Source: Prunus persica
Taxonomy: Eukaryota > Streptophyta > Magnoliopsida > Rosales > Rosaceae
NCBI RefSeq assembly: GCF_000346465.2
Contig: NC_034013.1
Location: forward strand, 17,357,624 to 17,421,623
DNA length: 64,000 bases
Direction of reading: 5' to 3'
Position 1 is the stretch's first letter. Each line of letters opens with the position of its first letter. The notes below the pieces were generated by a model. That model was given only the letters and a program-made list of their open reading frames with translations. It searched no databases and had not been told where the DNA came from. Below are positions 20,496 through 30,216 of this stretch, piece after piece. The position numbers were made by a program, and so were the translations under genes.

Positions 20496-23400
20496 ATGAC
20501 TGTCAAAACTCCTGGAACACCGGCTTCGAAAATAGACAGGACACCAGTATCAACACCAACTTCGAAAATAGATAGGACACCAGTATCAACTCCAGGTGGG
20601 CCAAGAGCTAAGGAGGAGAAGATTGTTGTTACCGTGCGTTTGAGGCCTCTGAGCAAAAGGGAGCAACTAGCAAAAGACCAAGTCGCGTGGGAATGCATTG
20701 ATGATACCACAATTGTTTATAAGCCACCGCCTCAAGAACGCTCAGCTCAACCGGCCCCATTTACATTTGGTACGGAAAAACCTCTATGTTTCTTCTTTAT
20801 AATTTTCTCCTTCCTGATGATGGCTCATGTTAGTTTATTATTCATTGACTTCTTCTGTTTGCAGATAAGGTTTTTGGTCCTTCTTGCGTAACTGAAACAG
20901 TATATGAGGAAGGAGTGAAAAATGTGGCCTTGTCTTCTTTGATGGGCATCAATGGTAGTGGGATATCCTTAAACTCGTATTGCGTCTTCCTTTTTAATCC
21001 TTAACTTGCATTGAACATTTGTTTTACTTTATCTTGCATTGCAGCAACTATATTTGCTTACGGCCAAACTAGCAGTGGGAAGACGTACACAATGAGAGGA
21101 ATAACAGAGAAAGCTGTCATTGATATCTACAACCATATAATGAATGTAAGCTTAATCACAGTGAAGTAACAGAAATTATGAAATTCATAGTGAAGATTAT
21201 ATAACTTCCAAAGTAATGGTGCTCTTATGGTTTCATTGCAGACTCCAGAGAGAGACTTCACGATAAAGATTTCTGGACTTGAAATATACAATGAGAATGT
21301 GAGGGACCTGTTAAACTCAGAATCAGGCCGTAACTTGAAGCTTCTAGATGATCCAGAGGTACTGTCGTAATAAGTCACCTGAGTGTGCTCTTTGCCTTAT
21401 TCTTTTTTTGTTCTTTACTCAAGTTCTAGTATTTTCTTATTGTAGAAAGGTACCGTGGTTGAGAAGCTGGTGGAGGAGACTGCTAGCAATGATCAGCATT
21501 TGAGGCATTTAATCAGCATTTGTGAGGGTAAACCAGCAGATCCCTTGGCTTGAATCAGCTTCTTTTACTCTCCCAAAGTTTTTGCGTGAGAAGATAATGA
21601 ATTTCCTTGTTTTTGTGTAGCCCAAAGACAAGTTGGTGAAACTGCTTTAAATGATAACAGCTCACGGTCACATCAGATAATAAGGCTGGTCAGTTCATTG
21701 ATCATACTATCTTTGACTCTAGTTAATGATGTTTTTTTCTTCTTCTGATGACTTGGTCATTGTACAGACAATTGAAAGTACCCTCCGCGAGAATTCGGAT
21801 TGCGTGAGATCTTTTGTTGCAAGCCTGGTAAAACTAAATGGAACAAATTACTCTTCCTGCAAATCCAAGTTGCTTCAATTATTACTTTCTAGTCAATAAC
21901 TGTCGATATCAATGATCTGCAGAACTTTGTAGATCTGGCTGGAAGCGAAAGAGCTTCACAAACACATGCAGATGGTGCTAGGCTGAGGGAGGGTTGCCAT
22001 ATTAACCTTAGCTTGATGACACTTACAACTGTTATTAGAAAGCTCAGGTCAGAATCTATAGCTGCATATCTTTATCTTGTGAGGGATTAGAAACCCTTTA
22101 ATGGATGTTTTCATTTTCAACATTCATGCTTTGATATGCCATGATATCAAAAGAATGGTAAATGAGGTTTCTGAATGCAAATTTCTGTATCTTGAAATTT
22201 TGATCCTTTGGTATAAAAAGCCTACGTGTCCAGTTATGGAGTTTACTCTTTGAAGATTATAAATATTACGGGGTGTAGAAGCTATCTGGTAATGAGCACC
22301 CGTTAGAATTATGGGAGTGGACACTCATTGTCTAAAGGACAAAAATACCATGTCAGGGCCTAAGTAGGAGATTATGTGATTGAGATATATCATATATATC
22401 TGATCTATAATCAATTTTCTTTCTTACCTATATGAACTGTTTTGATTTGCAGTGTTGGGAAAAGAAGTGGTCATATACCCTATAGAGACTCAAAGCTCAC
22501 TCGCATATTGCAGCATTCTCTCGGTGGGAACGCACGCACTGCCATCATATGCACCTTGAGTCCAGCATTGAGCCATTTTGAACAATCTCGAAATACTCTC
22601 TTCTTTGCCACCAGGGCAAAGGAAGTAACGAATAATGCTCGTGTGAATATGGTACTATTTATTTGTTTGTAACATTTTTCAGTTTGCATCTGTACGTATT
22701 GAGAATAGATAATCTAGTTATCTAGTTATTGATATATGTAAAATGTTTTTTTTCTAGGTTGTTTCGGATAAGCAGCTAGTGAAACATTTGCAGAAGGAAG
22801 TAGCAAGGCTGGAAGCAGAGCTGCGCACCCCTGATCCGTCAACGGAAAAGGATTTGAAAATTCAGCAGGTAAACTTGCCATACTATGTCTTGCCCGATAT
22901 TTTATTTGATGTGCTTGTAAATGTATATAATAAAATTACTTTTGGCCATGACTAGATGGAAATGGAGATGGAAGAACTGAGACGCCAAAGAGACCTTGCT
23001 CAATCTCAGGTGGATGAATTACGCCAAAAACTAAAGGAGGATCAACAGGTCTATTTCCCATTATCCCCTCTCTATCTCTCTCCCCCTCCCACACTATATA
23101 TGAATTGTATTTTAAAATGCTCATAGATTCTTATTATATGCCTTCAGGGTTCAAACCCATTGGAATTACCCCATCCCTCTGTGAAGAAATGTCTCTCATA
23201 CACTGGTGTGCTATCAACAAAACTCGATACAAAGGAGATAGGTCGTGGTGATAGAGCAAGAAATACAATGCTCAGGCAGTCTATGAGGCAATCATCAGCT
23301 GCTCCTTTCACACTAATGCATGAAATCCGCAAACTTGAACACCTGCAGGAACAGCTTGGGGAGGAAGCAAATCGAGCTCTGGAAGTATTACAAAAGGAAG

Positions 23401-25082
23401 TAGCTTGTCATAGGCTAGGCAATCAAGATGCAGCTGAAACAATTGCCAATCTGCAAGCAGAAATAAGAGAAATGCGTGCTGTCAGATCAGAGCCAAAAGA
23501 AGTTGAAGTTGGAACTGTAGTTGCTACTAACAAGAGTGTCAGTGCTAATCTCAAGGAAGAGATTACGAGACTTCATTCACAGGGCAGCACTATTGCTAAT
23601 CTTGAGGAACAGCTAGAAAGTGTTCAGAAGTCTATAGATAAATTGGTGATGTCTCTTCCTAGCAATTATGAACAGTACAATAGTGAGTCAACCCCCAAGT
23701 CTAAGAAGGAACCCAAAAAGAAAAAGTTGCAACCTTTGGCCTCAAGTAATGTTCCCAACCGGCAAAATTTTATCAGATCACCATGCTCTCCTCTATCAAC
23801 TTCTCGGCAAATTGCAGAGTCTGAAATTGAAAACAGGGCTCCTGAGAATGATGATGTTTTGTCTGGTGAGACTCAACCGGAGTCTGAGAAGGGGACTCCC
23901 ACAAAGAATGAAGAATGTGGAGATGTCTCATCAAAGGAAAACACTCCAGGAGGGTATCGGCGTTCTAGTTCAGTGAACATGAAGAAAATGCAGAAGATGT
24001 TCCAAAACGCAGCAGAAGAGAATGTTAGAAACATAAGAACTTATGTAACAGAACTGAAAGAGCGGGTGGCCAAGTTGCAGTACCAAAAGCAGCTACTAGT
24101 TTGCCAGGTATGGAAATGCATTCTTTGTGCTTTGTTATCCTTTACATATTTCAGTGACCGAGTTGTTTTTTCCACGTACATATACATACATTCATTCAAT
24201 ACATACCTTATAAAGAAATCTCACTTCATTTCAATTGGTTTATGCCTCTAGGTTAATACATACATTCATTCAATACATACCTTATAAAGAAATCTCACTT
24301 CATTTCAATTGGTTTATGCCTCTAGGTTCTAGAGCTAGAAGCAAATGAAGCAGCTGGGTACGATATAGAGAATGATGAGAACACATGTGAGCCAGAGGAG
24401 CCCATGGTCTCATGGCAAATAACTTTTAAGGAACAAAGACAGCAAATCATTGAGTTGTGGGATTTGTGTTTTGTCTCCATCATTCATAGGACACAGTTTT
24501 ATTTGTTATTTAAGGGGGATCCAGCTGACCAAATCTATGTGGAAGTGGAGCTGAGGCGGTTGACATGGTTGCAACATCATCTGGCAGAACTTGGGAGTGC
24601 TAGTCCTGCCCATGTGGGAGATGAACCCACAGTCTCTTTGTCATCAAGGTTCTTTTTCTCTCTCTTTCGTTTGTGTTTGTATGTGGCTGTTTCGAGGAAA
24701 CTGGGTGAAATTTTCTAGTGTTTTAATAACGTTGTACCCTCTTCTGATATGCAGTATCAGAGCACTAAAGCGCGAAAGGGAGTTCCTTGCTAAGAGGCTG
24801 ACTTCACGTTTGACTGCGGAGGAGAGAGATGCATTGTACATGAAATGGGATGTCCCACTTGAAGGGAAGCAGAGGAAGATGCAGTTTGTGAATAAGCTCT
24901 GGACTGATCCCCATGATGCCAAGCATATTCAGGAGAGCGCTGAAATAGTTGCAAAGCTTGTTGGTTTCTGCGAAAGCGGAAACATGTCAAAAGAGATGTT
25001 TGAACTCAATTTTGTGCTTCCATCTGATAAGAGGTCATGGATTATGGGCTGGAACCCAATTTCAAACCTTCTTAACTTGTGA
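20496..25082 (+). CDS. NACK1: Kinesin-like protein KIN-7A (NACK1/HINKEL type)
   Basis: Fourteen exons: 20496-20769, 20865-20954, 21045-21145, 21242-21358, 21446-21527, 21621-21688, 21768-21827, 21923-22047, 22453-22651, 22758-22868, 22956-23048, 23148-24107, 24326-24648 and 24755-25082. They close in frame to 976 aa, the length of Arabidopsis HINKEL as I remember it. The N-terminal motor (about residues 35-365) has the P-loop GQTSSGKT, switch I NDNSSRSH, switch [10 protein letters not shown] and the [13 protein letters not shown] helix. Coiled coils follow ([29 protein letters not shown]), then a basic linker and a conserved C-terminal domain ([29 protein letters not shown]). In tobacco and Arabidopsis this plus-end motor binds and activates the NPK1/ANP MAPKKK through the C-terminal half, to expand the phragmoplast in cytokinesis. 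Unusual here are a duplicated 12-residue N-terminal unit and a duplicated 3' splice region before exon 13. Confidence 0.95.
20523..20594 (+). repeat. In-frame 36-bp tandem duplication in kinesin exon 1
   Basis: Two 36-bp units (20523-20558 and 20559-20594) differ at about three bases and encode [12 protein letters not shown] and [12 protein letters not shown]. Arabidopsis HINKEL, from memory, has only one such unit. Each carries two Thr-Pro sites, the minimal CDK target motif. Confidence 0.85.
24182..24328 (+). repeat. 74-bp tandem duplication spanning the intron 12 splice acceptor
   Basis: The sequence from ATACATACATTCATTCAAT to GCCTCTAGGTT occurs twice, offset by 74 bp (first copy to 24254, second to 24328), without visible differences. 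Each copy ends in the pyrimidine tract, the AG acceptor and the first bases of exon 13. Only the distal acceptor (exon from 24326) continues the conserved reading frame; the proximal one soon meets a stop. Confidence 0.88.
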
Positions 25083-26194
25083 GAAAGTACATTTTGTTGT
25101 AAGTACTTCCATTCTTTATATTCTGTACATGTAAATGAATTTTCAAGTGGTGTGAGTGTGACTTGGAACATTAGTGAGCACAATGCACACTATGCATGGT
25201 GTTGATTTGGAACACTAGTTTCTGTAATTTTCAGATCTCAATAAAGAATTGATTCATTTCCATTGGTTACGTTACAAATCTGTGTACACCAACCATGGAG
25301 GGGGAGGGGGAGGGGGGGGGGGGGGTTGGGTTATGAATTATCTCATTAGGCTTCTCTGCACCGCACAGCACAGCACCGCACATCACATCACTTCACCATC
25401 TTGTTTTTCTTTTTCGTGCAATTGGATTCTCATTTTGCTTAAGGGTGATGTTGAAATTTATTTTAAAAAATCCCTTCCCCAATTGAACCAGAGAGACAAG
25501 CTATTGGGTTATGTTCCTGTGGCCAAGCATCTGCATGCATATAAGCAAATATATGAAAACCATTGATTGTTCTTAGTTGTGCTTGCCGGTCTTAGCTTAA
25601 AATCATTTACTCAAGTCTGGAATTTCTCATTACTCGTTAGCATTTAGCAATTCAACACCTCAAAGCAGTTCAGATATGCATTTTTTCTTCAGCTATTAGG
25701 AAAGAAGAACGGGTAAATAAACTGAGTGAGGAATAATGATGCAATATTGGAGACAAAGAAGATTAATAAAGCTTGGGTTGGGGCACACGATTCAAATTCT
25801 CATATAGACCACTTTACCACCACTACTACTGATACACTGATACGTTGATACACCACACAACAAACCAAGAGACTGAGAAGACACTGAAAATGCTGGCATG
25901 TGGCATGTAACAACAAGTAGTGCCTTGTACTAAAATACATAGCTTATAGAATACAGATGGATATTAATATGCCATAAAATAAAACACACCAAATTAAGCA
26001 CATATGAGTTAACTCTCTCTAATCTCTATTAGGCAAATCATGGAACTAATTAATGAGCAAGATAAAGATACGTGCGCACGCGCACACACACATATATATA
26101 ATATATATATAAGTCCCTCCTCCCCTTGATTGTATTGGATTGTATTGCTGAAGGTGTTTGTGAGACATGATGCATCATCCATGGATGTATGTAG
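25083..26194. other. Kinesin 3' region and intergenic spacer with simple repeats
   Basis: It contains the kinesin 3' UTR (AATAAAG at about 25239). A guanine-rich run at 25297-25330 consists of several G4-or-longer tracts. A CACA-type and TATA-type microsatellite lies at about 26073-26112 in the 3' flank of the lipid transfer protein gene. I see no gene. The 105-codon ORF over the G-tract is a poly-Gly artefact. Confidence 0.55.
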
Positions 26195-26491
26195 CTAGCA
26201 CTTGGGGAAAGGAGTGCCACAAGTCCTAGCAACTTTCCTGGCATTTGGGGTGTTGACAAACTTCTTGAGGTTGGGGTTGTTGAGATACTGGCAGAGGCAG
26301 GGCTTCTGTTGCTTGATCTTGGTGCAGCATATTGTGGATGGAGGAGTTGAAGAAGTTATTGCTCCTGCACAGGGACTTAGTTCTGTTGGGTTGCATGTTA
26401 CTGCCATTGAAACATCTGCTTTGCCCAACAGCACCACAACCACAAGGTACAATGCAATTGCAATGTATGAATATGATGCCTTCATTTTCAC
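26195..26491 (-). CDS. Non-specific lipid transfer protein, type 2 (nsLTP2)
   Basis: A single-exon gene of 98 aa. The N-terminal 30 or so residues form a signal peptide (IAIALYLVVVVLLGKADVSM), and the mature part of about 68 residues begins VTCNPTELSPCAGAI. The eight-cysteine pattern fits LTP2: C, C, CC (TICC), CxC (CLC), C (TCG), C (terminal). In CLC the residue between the cysteines is Leu, as expected for a type-2 hydrophobic cavity. Such proteins are secreted to the apoplast, bind lipids, and are linked to cuticle and suberin deposition and defence. A TATA box lies about 100 bp upstream of the ATG. The length is normal and the frame is intact. ORFs on the other strand are shadows. Confidence 0.93.
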   Translation of the reverse strand: MKMKASYSYIAIALYLVVVVLLGKADVSMAVTCNPTELSPCAGAITSSTPPSTICCTKIKQQKPCLCQYLNNPNLKKFVNTPNARKVARTCGTPFPKC

Positions 26492-26590
26492 TCAACTCTC
26501 TCAAAGCCACAGAGAAACAGAGAGACTTGCAACTATTAACTATGCTTGGCTTGGCTGAGTGGTGATGCATTTGGCTTGGCTTTCCTCCTC

Positions 26591-26598
26591 TATTTATA
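26591..26598 (-). promoter_or_regulatory. TATA box of the nsLTP2 gene
   Basis: The minus strand reads TATAAATA, flanked by GC-containing sequence, about 100 bp before the start codon. This implies transcription starting near 26560. Confidence 0.7.
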
Positions 26599-26872
26599 GA
26601 AGACAAAATATAATAGAAAAATAACCGCCCATTTGATTTTCTTTTTTCTTTTTCAAGTTACCCAGGAGTTTTTTTATTTTTTGGTAACAAGTCACCACCT
26701 AAGAGAAATTAGTTAAAGATAAATAAATCAGAGAGTGAAAAAGCCTTGGCTTTGGCCCATTTCCAAAAGGAGAACGTGAATAAATTGCTGCTGCTGCTTG
26801 ATTCAATGATATGAGAGAGTCATTTCCAAATTAAAAAAACCTCAAAGGCCAGCTGCTTACTTCTTAGTGGAA

Positions 26873-27136
26873 TGTGACATCCCGGATCGGCTCTGCCGTA
26901 GCACGACATTGTCCGTTTGGGGCCCCATATCCTCACGGTTTTGTTTTTGGGAACTCACGAGTAACTTCCCAGTGGATCACTCATTTTGGAATTGCTCTAG
27001 CAAGAACTCGCTTAACTTCGGAGTTCCTATGACTCCGAAGTCAGTGAGCTCCCCAAAGGCCTCGTGCTAGATGGAGGTGGGCATGTACATATAAGGCACA
27101 TCACCCCCTCTCCATTGGTCAATGTGGGATGTTACA
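26873..27136 (-). mobile_element. Cassandra TRIM solo LTR with a 5S-rRNA-like segment
   Basis: The element is 264 bp, flanked by a perfect 5-bp target duplication TGGAA (26868-26872 and 27137-27141). On the minus strand it starts TGTAACATCCCACATTGACC and ends GGGATGTCACA. At 26963-27027 the minus strand contains GAACTCCGAAGTTAAGCGAG and, further on, ATGAGTGATCCACTGGGAAG. These are the internal promoter side and 3' half of plant 5S rRNA, diverged. LTRs carrying 5S sequence are the hallmark of the non-autonomous Cassandra TRIM elements. No internal domain or second LTR is present, so this is a solo LTR left by LTR-LTR recombination. The ORF across it is not a gene. Confidence 0.9.
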
Positions 27137-27141
27137 TGGAA

Positions 27142-30100
27142 GCGGAACACATAATTCTCAAGTTGACCTTTTAACGCAATACACAATCAAGCACTCAAAT
27201 TAGTAAAAGCTTAAGCTATTAGAAAAAAAAACAAAAACAAAAACAAAGAAATTGGCTGTATCTGTATGCCATATTATGATTCCACCTAATGGATGCTATT
27301 TGTTTGTTACCTCATAGTTAAAATCATAATTAACATTGGTGGCTGTATTAGCTACAAATTAAAGTTAATCATGGTTACTTAATGTGCATTATTAATTTAA
27401 CGGTGCGTACCTACGTACATAGGTATGTACAAATGGAGTTTGAGTTTTTTCTTTGTGAGTAGCTCGGAGGTGATGATGCTCACAAATTTGGTGGAGTCCT
27501 TTGCCACTCATCATGATCCTTGTTCTTTGGTGGAGCTCAATCAATCAGAAGACATTTAGAAAACTCAAGAAGCCCTAGCTTGGTGCTGGCCTAATTAAAA
27601 CCTTCTCAGCCTGCTTCATAACTCAAATCCATTTTTGGTTTTTTGTTCTTTTAAAATTCAGAGACATTGCAGATTATATAGATTATTGTTCTGAATTTAA
27701 TTAATTTGATGGGCATGGGAATATCCAATATCTTTCTCATAAATTAATAACAAAGTCTTGTGCAGAAAGTAGACCAGACCCATCCCTATCCTATCCACAC
27801 TGGTTAGGTTAATTAAGAAAACTAAACAATTTCATCTTCTTTTGGTTGCTAGTTATGAAATCATATGGTGCATGCTCTCCCACTTTAAAGTTTAAACCAC
27901 TATGTGTGTGTGTGTGTATGTGCCTTTCGGTGATGTTGATTTGTAAAATTTTGGCAACTTTTTTATTTATTTATGAAATGCAGCCAGCCACATGTTCTCA
28001 TCATTAATTTGACCTGCTGCCTGCACTTGGAATTTTGTGTAATCATGGTTATAATCACTAATCATCATCATCCATCCTTGTTAATTGTTATCCATAGTGC
28101 AACAAAATATGCAATTCTTTTTTGAGTTTCTTTCAAATGTATTATTCTTTGTCATCAATAATGCGCCTGTACTTGGAATTTGAGAGCTTCAACATGAATA
28201 TGAATAGCTGTCTGTCCTCAGCATGATCATCATATTCTTAAGAAACATGACTCAATCAAACTAGGTCAGTTGAGTTACTTACTTGAACATGTTTGATTTG
28301 CTTTGTAAATTCATCCAACAAAACAGGTCATGAATCCAATTGCAAATTTCATTTAGAGGTTGTGACAAAGATGAAATATATATGATTAGATGACTGAGTT
28401 GGATGCGTTTGAATTTTGGATAAACGGATTAATAGTACCTAAAATGCAGACACGTATAAAATCTTTTTCCTTTGCAGGCGCTTCTTGTCTCTTGACTCTC
28501 TTCAACTTTCATTTTCAGCTGACATTTGCGACAAATTATCTCCAACTTCTTATCTCTCGGTACAAGACAAAGCAAATCTGTCCAATTTGTAAAAAGAAAG
28601 ATCTCAATCTTCCCTTGCACATCACATGCATCTTATACTTTCCTAATCTACAATACCACATTTAATGTAATCTCTATAACCAATGTGACGTGATTTGTAA
28701 ATATGATACAAATAATTTTGATGTTGTTGTTAACATGTAAATTGTTCATGCTACTGCAAAGTTACCCCAACTTTTTACCTTGTACTAGGGTTGTTATTAT
28801 GCAGGCATGCATGCCAATCCCATCACTTTTGAGTGCATTGGTTTGGTTGTTTGTAGAATGCAGCAGAGTGATAGGTAATTATCAATGTCTTCATGAAAAA
28901 GGCTATACCAAATCGGCGTGAAACATGAATAATTATGAGTGAGGAGGGGTTAATGGCCCCATTCAAGGTCAAATTCTGAGTGCTTGATATCATTATGTGG
29001 TGTGGGCCATTGAAAATGAAATCATGCTAAAGTCATTCACTTGTTTAATCCAAATCCTCATGCTCCTCATGCTCACCTTTCTATTATTGCCTGCTTTAGT
29101 CAAGCGTTGAAGCATCACGGTCTGTCCTTGATACTTGAGTCTCACAATGATAAGCTCACAATCATAAATAAGCACCTTATAAAATTTTATTTTAGAAATA
29201 ATACAATCTTGCATTCTGACTATATAAACAAGTAAATTTGTTTTTCTTCAATGAATCTAAATCTAGTACATAACATTAAACTTAAATTAATATATTTTGA
29301 GATGTGGTTTGGTTTAATCCTCTAAACTCTTGTTGTTTAGACTTGAAATGAATCAAAGAAAGGAAGTGTACCAATTTCGGTCGGTTGAAACATGCGTCAT
29401 TATACCAACGTAAGCACAAACGCATAATAATGCAGATGAAATATTATTTTTCGAAAAGAAGTTGATCAGGCATGCATTTGGGAAGCATCATTGGCCATTG
29501 AATTGAAGTTCATGGCACATTGAGAGCCAAAGGACTGTTGGGTTTTTGTCTGTGGGAGAAATGGTGGTGGTGGTGGTACTGTAAGTCAAAACTCAATGAT
29601 GCATTTTAAGTTTATCCAGAGTCAAAACTCTCAAGTGCTCTTTGAATGATTCATTTTCTTCAAGAATTTACTTTCCAACTGTCAAAAGTAACTAGTTATT
29701 AACTTATATGAGACCTCAATTGAACATCCTTGAGACCAGGATCAAATTATTCAAATATTTGAGGCATAAAGATTGCGCAAGGTACAACGGGACATGACAC
29801 ATGAAAGTTTCTCAAAAACAGGCAGGCATATAGGTTGCCTTACTGCTTACACAAATGAATGAGCTGATCAGCTAAGCTATCCTTTGCCATGCTGAATGCT
29901 ATTCCCATCATCTACAAATTTCAAATGTTTCGCCTGAAAACACATCTATCATATCAAATTTTTAGCCCTTTCTGTCTTATTGAGCAGGAAACATGGTCAA
30001 CAAACAACAGGATTTCAAAAGCTCCACTGCTCTAAGTTTCTTTTTCCCCCAACCAAAAAGACTGCTCAGAGTTCAAATGTTGACCAGACAGTTTGAGCCT

Positions 30101-30216
30101 TCATATCTGCAGATATTTCTGCATGTTTAGAGTAACAAAGGAGATGATAACAATGAATAATTCCTTAGTTGCATAAGAATTGGAAACAGAATCAGATTGT
30201 ACCGTAAGCTTAAGAC
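27142..30216. other. Intergenic region, no gene recognised
   Basis: About 3 kb of AT-rich sequence with short GT repeats (about 27904-27920). The open frames here, such as 28390-28665 and 28703-28921, lack homology I can recognise, splice support or codon bias, so I do not call them. The last 150-200 bp are probably the 3' UTR of the epimerase gene on the minus strand. Confidence 0.5.

Noticed and set aside
24108..24251. Extension of kinesin exon 12 through the intron in an open frame
   Set aside because: A canonical donor (CAG|GTATGG) at 24108 and a family match that resumes at 24326 show this is intron; retention would truncate the protein.
25249..25566. 105-codon ORF with a poly-Gly run
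   Set aside because: Created by the guanine tract; no start context or homology.
26202..26606. ORFs on the plus strand and in other frames across the LTP gene
   Set aside because: Shadows of the nsLTP2 coding sequence, which alone has a signal peptide and the eight-cysteine motif.
26867..27070. 67-codon ORF in the Cassandra LTR
   Set aside because: TRIM elements are non-coding; the ORF is fortuitous.
28390..28921. ORFs of 91 and 72 codons in the intergenic region
   Set aside because: No recognisable homology or splice structure.
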